A stretch of DNA of 64,000 bases from positions 255,501-319,500 of the forward strand of contig JAVTVX010000019.1 in the NCBI GenBank assembly GCA_033439265.1. Reading direction: 5' to 3'. This DNA comes from Dillenia suffruticosa. Taxonomy: Eukaryota > Streptophyta > Magnoliopsida > Dilleniales > Dilleniaceae. The notes below the pieces were generated by a model. It made no database searches. It saw only the letters and a program-made list of their open reading frames with translations, and had not been told where the DNA came from. Every line of letters begins with the position of its first letter. Position 1 is the first letter of the stretch. Below are positions 44,796-57,461 of this stretch, one piece after another. The position numbers were made by a program, and so were the translations under genes.

Positions 44796-46541
44796 GTGCA
44801 GGATAGATCAAGGGAACTACAAGAAGTTGAATCCATAGATGATTCCAGTGGGAGTGATTCAAATTATAACGATCTAATCGAATCGTCAATTCGGAAAAGT
44901 ACTAGGAAAGGTGTGTTCAAACGTCATTATGAAATTGAAGGGCATACTTTTATCATTTCTCCACAGGATGAGAATGTACCAAAAAATGTGAACGAGGCTT
45001 TATCTTGTCCTGTCAAGGATGAGTGGCTCAAAGCAATGGAGGAAGAAATAGAGTCAATGGATTCCAACCATATTTGGGAACTGGTTGATCTTCCACCTGG
45101 GTGCAAAACTATTGGGAACAAATGGGTTCTCAAGATTTAAATATAGAGCTGATGGAACAATTGAGAGGTACAAATCTCGATTGATTGCAAAAGGTTATAC
45201 ACAACAAGAGGGTATTGATTATAAAGAAACATTTTCACCAATAGTGAGATTTGCCTCTATTCGCCTATTGTTGGCTATTGTAACCAATTTAGATTTAGAA
45301 TTATATCAAATGGATGTGAAGACTGCGTTTCTCAACGGAAAACTTAAAAAAGAAATCTACATGGAACAGTCAGTAGATTTCATAGTTAAAGGTCAAGAAA
45401 ACAAAATTTGTAAATTGAATAGATCAATTCATGACCTCAAACAGTTTTCAAGACAATGGTATTTGAAATTTTATTGATCCGTAATCTCTTACGATTTCGT
45501 AATGATAGACGAAGACCATTGGTTTACGTGAAAAAGTCCAATGATAAGTTTGTAATTTTAAGTCTGTATGTCGATGACATATTGTTAACCGAAAATGATA
45601 TGGAGTATGTCTTGAATATTAAGAGTTGGTTATCATCAAGTTTTGAGATGAAGGACATGGGTGAAGCAGAGTACATATTGAGTGTTAAGATCCACAGAGA
45701 TCGTTCCAAGAGATTGTTAGCCTTATTTCAAGAATTTTACATTATAAAGATTTTGAAACGATTTAAAATGGATAACTGTAAACCTATTGATATTCTTGTG
45801 ACTAAAGGCGAAATTTTAAGTTTAGAAATATGTCCAAAGACCGCTAAAGAAAAATATGAGATGTCAAAAGTACCGTATTCCAGCGCTGTTGGGAGTCTGA
45901 TGTACGCTATGATGTGTACTCACCCTGACATCTACTATGCCGTGGATTTAGTCAGCAGGTATCAATCCAATCCAGGTAAAGGTCACTGGACAGTTATGAA
46001 GAGGATTTTAAAATATTTGAAAGGAACTACAAATTATTCCCTTTGTTATCAAAGAAATGACTAGTTATTAAGTGAATACACAGATGCTAATTGGGGTGGT
46101 GATTTAGATGAACGTAAGTCCACCTCAGGTTATATTTTCTTGCTAAATAAATGCGCCATCTCCTGGGGAAGTAAGAAACAAATATGTGTATCACTATCCA
46201 CGATGGAAGCAGAGTTTGTAGCTTGTGCTTCAGTAGTTCAAGAGTGTGTTTGGTTAAAACAGTTTTTACAATATTTTGGGATCGTAAGCGACAAAATGGG
46301 AGCTGTAACAATTTATAGTGATAGTCAATCAGTTATCGCTTACACGAAAGATCCCAAATATCATGGGAAAAGCAAACACATTGATACGAAATTCAACTTT
46401 ATTCGAGACATTGTTGAAAAGAAATAGATGACATTGAACTATTTATCTACGTATTTAATAGTGGTTGATCCATTCACGAAACCGATACCTAGTGATATAT
46501 TTCTGAAACATGTAAAATCTCTAAAATTGCGTAAAGTGTAA
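44796..46541 (+). pseudogene. copia reverse transcriptase and RNase H remnant
   Basis: The RT reads [39 protein letters not shown] and, after a frameshift near 45460, SLYVDDILLTENDMEYV with the catalytic YVDD. The RNase H follows with YTDANWGGDLDERKSTSGYI, WGSKKQICVSLSTMEAEFVA and DSQSVIAYTKDPKYHGKSKH. The reading ends in SLKLRKV and TAA at 46539-46541, a usual end for copia pol. At least two frameshifts and a stop near 46061 interrupt it. Confidence 0.9.
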
Positions 46542-47618
46542 TTGTATGTATATGCAATGAATGTGATGTAATGCTCATTATTATATGACATTTGAATTTG
46601 TTTGCATTTGTGATTTCTTATATCTTGATTAAAAAGTATGTCGGACAAGTTTGGAAGATTGACTCTCTCACACGAACAATTGCGTCTAATATCTGTATGA
46701 TATGTAGAGATGAGACAATGTTAATTTTGGATAATTAACATAAATTAGCCACCTTAATACAAAATTAAGATGAAATTATCCTTGATATTTATTTATTTGA
46801 TAATCGAAATAGATTTCCCACAATCCATTACACTTGTTTAGAAGTCAGGTGTGGTTCTCTATTGGAAAAATGATTTTTTGGAGGATTTATAAGAAGAGAG
46901 AATCAAGTCAGTATCGTGATATACTTGGACTAAAACCTATACGATATATTATAATTTTGAAATAGATATACGCTTCTAAATAAATAGAAAATGTATCGTA
47001 GCACGTGTTCATACCACGTGTACTTTCAGTGACCCTATGAGAAATGAGTTAATAAATCCCTCTATCTTATTGTGTGAGAGCTAGATGTTTGTAATTAAGC
47101 TCATTTAATACCCTTAAAACTTTCGTCTGTTTCTTGAAATTTTATTTTAGTGTTACTACTTTATCATGTAACCAATAGATCATGATTTATTCGGTTTTAC
47201 GGTGCATGATTAGGAAAGCAACTAAAATGAAGTGGAAAGATAATAGTGCGAAAGGAAGATTGTCTTAAAGTTTGTACGTAATTTTTGTATTCACAGACTG
47301 ACCAGTTATGTTTTTAACTTGATATTCTGAAATATAATTGTGAATGCATAGTTGAGATGAGTCAAGTATACTCTTATTCATTAATAGAGGGATAAGAGGT
47401 ACGGTAACTCTGTATATAGTAAAAGCGATCTGGGGTATAGTGAGACTTGATATCCTTATTATATTAGATCTTGAGTTGTTATATATCATTAATCGGTGTA
47501 TAGTTATGAGCTCTCGATGTACTCGCTGGTCAAACGATCCATTTGTTTGTATGAAATCGATGGTATATGGAAGTGATTGAGTAAAATGTAGGTGTAACTC
47601 TCATGTGCGAGTGACAGA
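46542..47618 (+). other. Non-coding 3' region of the + copia element
   Basis: About 1.1 kb between the pol stop and the right LTR holds no open frame over about 75 codons. Most copia elements have only a short gap here, so this may be a former extra gene, an insertion or a long untranslated region. Confidence 0.5.
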
Positions 47619-47987
47619 TATAAGTTTTGAGTACTGGGTCGGGTCGTCCATGCGGGTTTGACTCAAACTCATTTCCTTAAACCCATTTGAATTTTCAAAA
47701 GGAAGGAAGGGAGGGAGTGGTTTTTTAAGAGAAAAATCAACTCCAACTCCTCAATAACCATCCATGATACTTGAAGGTTGAGAGAGAATAAGCATATTAT
47801 GAAGAAGAAAATAGATCTACATAATATTTCTATTTTATGAAAAAGATTTTTGGATTGTGAATAAGAAGGAAATTGATCCATTGATGATATTTTTTTAACC
47901 CATATATCGAAAAGATTAATAATCTAACTCTAGATTTTAGGATATTAAATATTTATTTCACTGTAAATGTATAAGAGAATGCTTTTG
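47619..47987 (+). repeat. 3' LTR of the + copia element
   Basis: It runs from TATAAGTTTTGAG to ATGCTTTTG, aligned base for base at both tips with the left LTR; TG..CA has decayed to TA..TG by transitions. Length 369 bases. Confidence 0.8.
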
Positions 47988-47999
47988 ACGTCAATAGCT

Positions 48000-50900
48000 T
48001 AGAATTTTTTTCAGTCTTCCTGACACAGACATCAATAGTACAAACAAATTGCATGGACTGATTTGCTATGCTTTAGCATTGCACAGATTGTACTCATACT
48101 TTATAGAAAAAGCACCCTTCGTTTCCTAAGTATCCACCAGAGATGGCTTAGAGAGAATAAAGATATCTGGAAGATGATATGATGATGAGGCTGCTTTACA
48201 AACGAATTTTTCTTGGTGGGTATCACCCATCATGAATCATCACCACTTCAATGATTCCCATCATAAGAAAAATAATATAATTTGTTATGAAAGGATGGAA
48301 TAGAGGATGTAAATGTCATCATTGTGTTAATTAGGAATCTTGTAGCACTTGCACTTAGAAACATGGACTCTAGCGGGAGGTCGCCTTCCTAGTGTCATCC
48401 CACTTCGTTTGTGACAATAAGGGTGTTTGATTCATGTTGTCACAACAAAGAGTTCACAATAAATCCTTATGCACCGTCACCGCCGCAAAACAAAGAATCC
48501 TTGTAATTTAATCAAAACCAACATCATAATAGAAAGCCCCAAAACCACAATCTCTTTCGGAGGAAAATGAAACACCAAATAGCAAAAGCAGATGAATCAA
48601 GCTCACTCAAATTCTACTTCCACCTATTCGTCACAAACTCCTTAGGCAGGAGTTAGGCCTAGCGCTTAATCGTGCTGAAAGAGAGAGCAAAGAGTGGCAA
48701 CCAATGTAACTTCGATCACCATCATAAGTTTTTATTGTGCACATATCAAATAATTAAATTTTATATAAATAAAATTATAAAATTTAACACATTCGGTCGT
48801 GAAACATGTCACTAGAGCTGTTTCAAGTGCTTTTCTTCACAAAATCAATAAATTTATAGAATTTTATGTCACTTGGGACTTAGGAGAAGTTTGTTTAGTG
48901 GCAAAATTGCCCCCATTCCAATGCCCAAAAGAAAACTTCACAAAAATCTGTATATGTATCCGAATAGAATATTAACCAAGATGTCCAAGATGGTGGTGGG
49001 GACGGTGAGGCTGACTCGGGCAGATTCTCTCATACTGTCACGCTCACGTCCCCCCTTCTATGTTGTTGATGCCAACATCTAACTACCAACCTTTCCTTTA
49101 CTACGTTGCACCCTTTCTTTTTGAATCAGTAAGTTAGAGAGAGAGAGAGAGAGAGAGATATTAAATGAGAAAGAGAGAGACATATTAAATCTACTGTGTA
49201 ACTACAGTAGCTGTCACAATATGAACAGAAATAATGATCTTTTCGTTTTGGGTTTGGGTTTGTAGTTTCTAATGTAAACAAGGCTGTTTGGCTTTGGTTT
49301 CTCGTGCACCCTAAATCCCTCTTGCCTCCACTCCTTTACTAGATGCAGGCTGCACGTCTCGCCGGATATCCAATAACTTTCATCTTCGGGTTGAGAGAAA
49401 GTGAAATCGGCCTTATTCTAAGTATTTTTATTTTATTTTTATGTTTTTACTTTTTAATACTATAAAAAATTCCACATCATGGCGCATACTATTTTTTAAC
49501 TAAAAAAGTTATGTCATTAATATTCTTATTGCTATTTAACAGAAATTTTAAATTAAATAAAATAACAAAGTCAATATTTTTAATAAAAGCCTTGTTTAAA
49601 GGATTCTCAAAGTCATGTCTATGAGATTTGGGAAGCCTAGGATAGGGTGGCGGTAGCATCTAATCAACTTTTGAGCTTCTTATAGTTGATTGGTTGCGCA
49701 AAAGAGAGAATACCCACTTCCCTCGCACCCTTGGCCTCCACTGGTAAAGATATGAGGAATAAACTAAACCGTAAATTAATGTAAAATTATTGAGGCCACC
49801 TATGCCAGCTATGGAAATAGATGGTGTTTGCATGAGGTCATTGGGGGAAGGGGAGGGGAGGGAAGAACTTTGTGTAAATTATGATTTTTAGTAGTATTTT
49901 TAAAATTTTGAGTCCTATTTTTTACATATATAAAAATTTTTCTGACCTCTGCTTAGCATCGCCGTGAAAAAACAATTAAGATTTATAAAGAATACAGACT
50001 TAACAAAATAAATACAAAATTCAGATCAAACAGGGTTTTTTTTTGGGGGGGGTGGGGGGCTGAGATATAAACATAAATGAGCATAAGAAAGGGTTTTAGT
50101 TTTATTGACATCTTTACTTCATGTGCTATAATCGTACTTGGATAGTCATCTCTTATGTTCTATCACCATTTCTTTCTTCTCGTGTCTCAGGGAGGCACCT
50201 GATTGGGAACATAATACGTTGTGTGGAAGAAACAAACAACCACAACGTCGACAAAATTCCCATAATTACCGGGTCGAATCCAAGTTCTTCCACATGAGGA
50301 GATTGATGTCAGGTACAGGCTCCCTCCAGCTCTACCACTTCGAGGAAAACGACCCTTCATAGACTTAATTCACCAAGGCTAAGGACAACTTAGAAAATTA
50401 ACATACTTAACCCCAAGTAAAATTCAAACTACATTAGCAAGGCTGTAAGGACAAAATTTGTTTAAAAGCCAGACTTTGGGATCTGAGGAAAACATCGCAG
50501 CTGAAAGTCAATCACAGAAATCTTAATTGCATGTGTCACTTTGCAAAAAGAAATTATTAGTTGTCTAGGCTCATATATTATCTTTCATATTTTTATTCGA
50601 TAATAATGATATAATTAATGATTTGATACATATTATAAGTCAATAATTTATATTTAGAATAAACGAATATCATTGAATTCGACTCACTAGATAGACAAAG
50701 CTCAATTATGGTCCCCTCCACAATAATTAATTTGCAATTGTCATAAAATACACCTTTCTATACTTAAAATTTCAAAATTTTAGTTACTAATAAGAGTTTT
50801 TGAATCCATATTTTTATTTTTCTAAAGTGCTTATTGGGTATAAATGACTGCGATCTATTTCAAGTTCATAATAGGTTTACCTGTACATATTAGATAAGAT

Positions 50901-51978
50901 TTTTACTATAGTTTTATATTAAAAAAGGTACAAGCATTAAGCATGGTGTGCAATCACAAACTAAGTGACCCAAAAAAAATAAAAAAATAAAAAATAAAAA
51001 ACCTTAGGGACTCAATGTGTATTAGGTTTTGTTGCATGAAACTAAATTGCCAAGATGCCATCAATTTATTCCTTGTGAACTTCATATCTTGGAGCGGTTC
51101 ATACACCCAAATGCGATTTGAGTGCTTCTTAACCATTCTAGTCACTAAAGGGTTGTTATATTTATTTAACATTAGGATGGTATTTACTTGATAGTTTCAC
51201 TCATGTTGACAATTTAGTTATAGGCCTCGACAAAGGCATCAATGTAACCTATGATGGGAAAGGATTGCTCAAGAGGGATCAGAAAGATATTCTGTTAAGC
51301 TAATTATCTCACGTATTGCAGAGAAAATGAGAGATAATACCGGATATAACCAAATCTTAAATTATCATCTGATTTATTTTATACGCTTATATTTGATTTT
51401 TTTATATTAATGATATATGAATTATCTAATTAATCTGATTTAAATATTTTAAAATATTTTTAATGATTAGTTTATATTTATTTTTTTATTTTAAAATTTA
51501 AATTTAAAATATTACTTAAAAGAGTATTATATTTGATCACTTTACTCGTAAGTTCTCATTTTTTTTTTTGTATCATGATTAGATTATTAATTCAGTATTT
51601 AGGTTTGCGTCTGAACTAATCTGAATCGATCGTTTTTAGGGTTTAATTAAGGAAATAGGTCTTCTAACATTGATTTTTTTGTTTTTATAAGAGATTAAAG
51701 TTTCGATATCAACTGTAACAGATGGATTGGACTCGAATATATCCTATGGACGTCGGTCCATCTGTCCATCGCTTTTCTTTAATGGAGGAACTCTTCTCAA
51801 ATCTAAGGAGAAATCATATTTGGCAAAGTAAGTGTCAGATGGAACAGTGTGATCACTTCCTGTTATTCAATAAGTCAACCTGTCAAGAACAGTGATTGGG
51901 TTCCTAATTTTGCATTATCAGTACGTGAATCATTGAGCAAGTGGATCAATGGGGTCGGAAACATGATTGGATTTGTTC
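48000..51978. other. Intergenic stretch without recognised genes
   Basis: This is moderately AT-rich spacer with a (GA)n tract at 49137-49159 and G runs near 50046-50057. Only one exon-like stretch (50190-50362) stands out and is listed separately. Confidence 0.5.
50191..50362 (+). other. Exon-like fragment of unknown gene
   Basis: A pyrimidine tract and TCTCAG acceptor (ending 50190) precede a frame reading EAPDWEHNTLCGRNKQPQRR, then ESKFFHMRRLMSGTG and LYHFEENDPS before TAG. Composition is richer in GC and hydrophilic codons than the flanks, as in a real last exon. I do not recognise the family, and no partner exon was found upstream, so it may be a pseudogene piece. Confidence 0.25.
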
Positions 51979-51983
51979 ATCAC

Positions 51984-52154
51984 TGATGATATTTTAAAAT
52001 AAAAAATTAAAACAAAATATATTTTCTAGATTTAAAAAATAACTATTTCCATTGATTATTCTCTAAAATATAAAGAGATAAATATAATAAATTTAAAAAT
52101 ATTACAAAAAAATTATCATCCATGAATCTATAGTAAAAGTTGCACATCTCAACA
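51984..52154 (-). repeat. 3' LTR of the - copia element
   Basis: On the minus strand it begins TGTTGAGATGTGCAACTTTT and ends ATATCATCA directly before GTGAT of the target duplication. It is 171 bases and shares AATATAATAAATTT and GTTGCACATCTCA words (plus strand) with the left-hand partner. Confidence 0.8.
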
Positions 52155-52448
52155 TTCCTCCTTATTACTTTTGTCGCAAACTCCAATTTGTAGTCTTAAA
52201 TTTTCAAAACTTACTTTGGAAAAAGGCTTTCATGAGAATATCAACAAATTGAATGTGGGACTTACATTGAACCAATACAATCTTTTTATCGTTCTGCACT
52301 TCCCTAAGAAAATAATACTTATCTTAAAATGTTTAGTTTTGTCATAAAACACTAGATTATTTGAGATAGCTATGACAACATTGTTGTCAATAAAAATTTC
52401 ATTTGCTTTGTTCAGAGTGTGTTTCAAAGTTGCTAGCAATTTCCTTAG

Positions 52449-53790
52449 TCATAAAGCTTGATTTACTGTTATAGTAGTAGTCACATATTCTGACTCTGCA
52501 GTTGATTGAGTTACTATATTTTGCTTCTTAGAACTCCAACCAAAACATCCAGAACCAAGGCTAAACAAGTAACCTGAATTACTTTTCGTGTCATCACTGG
52601 AATCACCCCAATCACTATCAAAAAAACCAAATAAAACCATTCTTGTGACTTCTTAGAACATATCCCAAAATCAGCTATTTTCTTAATGTATCTAAACACT
52701 CTTTTTTGCGGTTTATAGTGTAAATCACTTAGACAATGCATGAACTTTAAAAGTACGTTGACAGAATACATGATATCTGGCCTTGTTGCTATGAGATACA
52801 TCAAGCAACCATTAAGACTTCTGTAAAGTCTCTCATCAGCTTTAACAGCTCCATCATCTTTGCTTAATTTTTCATTCTTCATCAAAGGAGTGTTGATAGA
52901 TTTGGAACTTTTCATATTGAATTTTTTCAACACCTCCTTTGCATACTTATGCCTACAAATTAATATTCCTTGTTGAAATTGTTGAATCTCTAACCCAAGG
53001 AAGTAGGTCATCTCACCCATATCTATCATCTCAAACACATTCTTCATTTGCTCCTTGAATTGATTCACCATGTTTATGTTGCTTCCTGTAATAAGCAAAT
53101 CATCAACATATAAGGAAACAATACTTAATTCATTGTTAGTAACTTTGACATAGAGAGTTGATTCAGTCAAACACTTCTCCAATCCAATCTTCAGCAAATT
53201 ATCATCAATTCTGCTATATCAGACCATTGGAATTTGTTTGAGACCATACAATACTTTTTTGAGAAGATACACTTTGTCTTCTTTTCCTTCATGACAAATC
53301 ATTCAGATTGCGCAATAAAAAGCTCCTCCTCCAAGTAGCCATTTAAGAAGGTAGATTTGACATCAAGTTGAAATACTTTCCACCCTTCTTGAGCTGCTAG
53401 TCCTAGAAGCAATCTAATTGTATCAAGTCTGGACACTAGAGCAAATGTTTATGAGAAGTCCACTCCAAATTGTTAAGCATATCTTTTGACAACCAGCATT
53501 GCCTTGTGCTTGTTAATAAAACCATCTGCATTTAATTTGGTTTTAAACACCTATTTTACTCCAATAGGAGTCTTGTGAATTGTTCTGTCCACAAGGATCT
53601 AGGTTTGACTTTTTTCAATCATTTTGAGCTCTTCCTGCATTGCTACAATCCACTTGGAGTCATTTGCAGCTTCTTTGTAACCTGCAGGCTCAAGAACAAT
53701 AACATTACAATTTTGATAGATATCAAAAAGAAATCTGGTACCTCTAATTGGAATATGGTCCACACATTCATCATCAATTTGCTCATGCAT
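52449..53790 (-). pseudogene. copia reverse transcriptase and RNase H remnant (-)
   Basis: The RT starts with ANDSKWIVAMQEELKMIEKS (53599-53790). It continues with FQLDVKSTFLNGYLEEELF and the catalytic SLYVDDLLITGSNINMV (52514-53197), then MTYFLGLEIQQFQQGILI and ATRPDIMYSVNVLLKFM. The RNase H reads FDSDWGDSSDDTKSNSGYLF and STAESEYVTTT. Frames shift near 52630, 53200 and 53600. Confidence 0.88.
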
Positions 53791-53819
53791 GTCTTTTAGA
53801 CTGGATTCCTTGGTCTTAG

Positions 53820-54849
53820 CCTAAGATTTTTCTTAATTCCATACAACCAGTTCATTGAATTTGATGTCTGTGCTAACAATCACCTTTCCATTTATGGGTT
53901 GATAAACTCTGTTACCTTTGGTGGTATTACCGTATCCAATAACGAACCCAATTTCAACCTTTTCATCAAGTTTTTCTCTTTTTACATCTGAGATATGTAT
54001 GTAACATATGTATCCAAACACATTCAGATTTTGCTTGCATAGTGTGGTTGTATCCAAACCAGACCTCAAATGGAGTCTTATCATTCAATGCTTTTGTAGG
54101 TAACCTGTTTTATAGTTTCAACTCAAAATTTCTTTGGCATTTTCTTCTCAAACAACAAGCACCTGGACATGTTCATGATTGTCCTATTTTTTCTTTCACT
54201 TACTCAATTTTGTTGAGAAGTGTAAGTTATTGTCAACTGATAATCAATTCCTGCATCTTCACAAAACTTGTTAAATAAGTTAGAAATATATTTTGCTCCA
54301 TTATTAGATCTGATCATCTTAATTTTTAGCTTACATTGGTTCTCAATTCAATTTTTAAACTTTCAAAACACAACAACAACCTTAGATTTTTGTTTTATAA
54401 AATATACCCACCAGAATCTATCAAAATTATCAATAAAAACTATGTAATACTTGCAGGCACTTAAGGAAGGAGTTCTCATGGGACCACACACGTCTGTATG
54501 GATCAACTACAGCTTTTCAACTGCTCTCCATGCCTTGTATGACAACCTTGCCTGCTTTCCTGGTTGACAAGTCTCACAAACACCAATTACATTTTCAACA
54601 ATAGACATATCCCGCACCAGTCCACTCTTATGCATATCATTAATTGCTGAGTAATGGAAATGACCAAATCTTTTATGCTAAAGCTCAAATTGATCTTCTA
54701 AGCTTGTAAAAGCATCATTACGATTTTGCAGCCAATCAACAGAGAGACTTTGTTCTCTCATTTTTACAGAAAAAAGTTCCCTCCCATCAGGATCATAAAT
54801 CACACAAGTATTGCCCTTAAAAACCATAGAGTAATTTTTTTTCAAGAAG
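53820..54849 (-). pseudogene. copia integrase remnant (-)
   Basis: Pieces in several frames give the pre-integrase part (HKRFGHFHYSAINDMHKSGL; CETCQPGKQ), the core (LIHTDVCGPMRTPSL; MIRSDNGAKYISNLF) and a later DKTPFEVWFG-like stretch. Stop codons interrupt each. The end at 53833-54084 reads as the C-terminal region (VFGYICYIHISD; VIVSTDIKFNE). Confidence 0.8.
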
Positions 54850-55068
54850 TTATTGCACACTTAACAGATTTTGATTGATTTTAGGTACAAATATGACATT
54901 AGAAATGATCTTCGTATCTGATGTATGTTCAATTGCCACCTGTCCCCTGTCTTTAACCTCAATACAATCTCCGTTTCCGATTCTAATTTTGGAAACATAA
55001 GATCTATCAAGCTCCTTGAAGATAGACTCATTGTTGGTTCTTTGGTGAGTACAACCGCTATCAATCAA
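54850..55068 (-). pseudogene. copia protease remnant (-)
   Basis: The frame reads MIDSGCTHQRTNNESIFKEL with the aspartic protease site DSG, then KIRIGNGDCIEVKDRGQVAI and VPKINQNLLSVQ, the canonical copia protease order. Confidence 0.88.
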
Positions 55069-55507
55069 CTATCAATCAGCCAAGTTTCACTTGAACTATT
55101 GCCTGCAAAACATGTTGTTGCAAATAATTGTATCTCTTGAGGCTCATCAGTAATTTGGGCTTGTTGGGCTCTTTATTTGTTCTTACAAACCTTCTCTACA
55201 TGTCCCCTTTGATTGCAAATCTGCATTGAACATCAGGCCTCCACCCACAAAATTTGGGTAAGTATAAAGTCTTCTTACAATGAGTACACGAAGGAAATTT
55301 ACCTTTCCTTGTTTCATATTTGCTATTATCACCATCATTTTTGTTTTTCTTGCCTTTGCCATCTTGCTGAATTTGATATTTGACTTTTGCCTTAACGACA
55401 CCTTCAACTACTTCTTTTATGATAGCTCTACTATGCTCCTATGCTTGCAAGGCATTGACTAAATCTAACAAAGTGATTTATGAAAGATCTCTAGAACCCT
55501 CAAGAAA

Positions 55508-55924
55508 TTAAATCTTTGCCTCAAATCTTTCAGATAAACTCACCAAGACTTTCTCTACTACTCTTTGGTTTGGGAGTTCTTCACCAGTCAATCTTATCTT
55601 GCTGACAACATTAAAGAGTCTATCAGAATACTCTTTAATGTTTTCAGATTCATTCAACCTTAAAAGTTCAAATTCTCTTATGAGGTTCAAAACTTGCATT
55701 TGTCTTGTTCTGTCATGCCCTTGAAATGTTTCATTGAGTGCATCCCAAGCTTTTTGTGCAGTTTCACAAGGCATCATCCTTGTAAAAATTGAGACTGCTG
55801 AGTGAATGTATATAAGTGCCTTGGATCTCCTTTTCCTTGCATCTCTTTGATCTCTCATTTGAACAACTGTTGGATCTTTAGTGAGGTGGAAAATCATCTG
55901 ACACCACAACTTCGCAAAGCTCAT
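55508..55924 (-). pseudogene. copia gag remnant (-)
   Basis: Motifs of the copia gag (UBN2-like) domain are readable: KDPTVVQMRDQRDARKRRSK, CETAQKAWDALNETFQG, QMQVLNLIREFELLRLNESE and YSDRLFNVVSKIRLTGEEL. The start upstream and the zinc knuckle downstream (55180-55400) are degraded. Confidence 0.85.
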
Positions 55925-56097
55925 CGGCCTTCCAACATGATTTCATCTTGACAACCCAGATTTGATAATTTTCACCAGAAAAAACTTGTGGGCTCGAAAG
56001 AAAATCGTTTTCTAGCATTCTTTTAATAGTAAAAAAGGGTTACTTACAAAGTCACTCTCACACATAGGCCCTTAAGAACAAAGGGCTATGATACCAT

Positions 56098-56362
56098 TGA
56101 TAGTTTTTTTAAAAAAGAAACTTAAAATAAAATTTGTTTTTTGGACTAAAAAAACCAATTACTTTTATTGATTATTTTTCAAAATATAAAGGGATGAATA
56201 TAATAAATTTGAAAATATTTTTTTTAAAAAAATCTCAACAATTAGAATTTAAATTCAAAATTTTGAAATAACTAATAAGTCAAAAAAATTAAAAAAATAA
56301 ATTTGATTGTTGCAAAAAAAATATCATCTAATAATCTGCGGTAGAAGTTGCACGTCTCAACG
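56098..56362 (-). repeat. 5' LTR of the - copia element
   Basis: On the minus strand it begins CGTTGAGACGTGCAACTTCT (TG mutated to CG) and ends CTATCA. It is 265 bases, about 95 longer than its partner owing to an internal A/T-rich segment. Confidence 0.8.
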
Positions 56363-57240
56363 ATCACATATTCCAAAGGCTTTAAAATCTAATTCGAGGA
56401 TTTGATAGAAAGATCAAATTCAGTTTAATAAAATTATGTTAATAGTCTGAAAATAAAAACTTAAATACTTTTCAAAATCCACTTGATAGAAGGAAGAATC
56501 ATCAAGTAGAATGGCAGTTGGACTGTCCCATTGGTCTGTCGTCCAGCGCCCGAGCGATAGGGTGGGTGATTGAGCTTGGATCGCCCATCGCCATCGCCAC
56601 AACAATGGAAACTTCTGATTGTACCAAGGAAAGAAAAATTAAAAAAAAAAAAAAAATCAATGGAAACTTCTGAAGGCTTAAAATTCCGTCCCGGCGATCC
56701 AAATGGAACAATTCTTTTCTCATCTCTCATTCCTTGGGAACTGCCCCAGCGGTGTGGGTTGCCATTGGACCACTCTTCTTTTGAAACCTCTTTGGCTTCT
56801 TTCCCTTCTAAATTTGTTCCTTAAATTCTTCTCAACGGCGTTCTACAATGGATTAATGGGAGTAGTCTCATACCATAGGGTGAGGATTGAAAACACTTAT
56901 AAACTACTAGGGCTATGTTGGAATGCAAGAGTTTGATTCTCCTCCTTTTGAAGTGACTTGGTCCTCGATCCAAAGCACCTTAGCTAAGTGCTCTCAATTT
57001 CATTTAACTATTTGTTTAGTTATTTTATTTACTCATTATTTAGTTGAGTTAATTAATGTCTCAATTTGTTTCTATTTCGAGGTGGCATAACACAAGCCTA
57101 AGAGAGAGAGAGAGAGTCATTGGCAATATTCATAAGCACAGGAGGGGATAATCATGCAAATTGAAGATTGCAGAATCACAGCTCATATTTGTGAAATGGA
57201 CTCGGTTGTCCGATACCATAGGTCACTGCAGGAAAAGCAG

Positions 57241-57246
57241 AACAAG

Positions 57247-57312
<66 letters not shown>
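57241..57312. repeat. (GA)n microsatellite upstream of the SnRK1 beta gene
   Basis: A nearly perfect GA tract of about 58 bases is followed by a second at 57429-57459. They may lie in the promoter or leader of the gene starting at 57935. The rest of 56370-57900 shows no other gene. Confidence 0.9.
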
Positions 57313-57314
<2 letters not shown>

Positions 57315-57429
57315 AAAAACAAAAACAAAAACTGGAGGAGGCAATGCTCCTTTATTAAAACCCTACATCATTAGGCCACGATGGGGATCTTCCAAACTCA
57401 TTGGAGAAGACAGTCACTTTTTCATTAAG

Positions 57430-57461
<32 letters not shown>

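Larger units (their letters stand above)
40228..47987 (+). mobile_element. Ty1/copia retrotransposon with both LTRs (degenerate)
   Basis: Two LTRs align without gaps at both tips. A methionine-tRNA primer-binding site (TTGGTATCAGAG, 40592-40603) follows the left LTR. The gag, protease, integrase, RT, RNase H order is that of copia. The flanks ACATC (40223-40227) and ACGTC (47988-47992) look like a 5-bp target-site duplication with one CpG transition. Many stop codons disable it. About 1.9 kb of leader precedes gag, and about 1.1 kb without an open frame separates pol from the right LTR. Confidence 0.88.
51984..56362 (-). mobile_element. Ty1/copia retrotransposon (-) with perfect target-site duplication
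   Basis: ATCAC lies at 51979-51983 and 56363-56367, a perfect 5-bp duplication. LTRs of unequal length bound the element. On the minus strand a primer-binding site TGGTATCATAGCCC (56096-56083) follows the 5' LTR, and a polypurine stretch (AAGGAGGAA, near 52163-52155) precedes the 3' LTR. The gag, protease, integrase, RT, RNase H order is copia. Stops and frameshifts are frequent. Confidence 0.9.
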
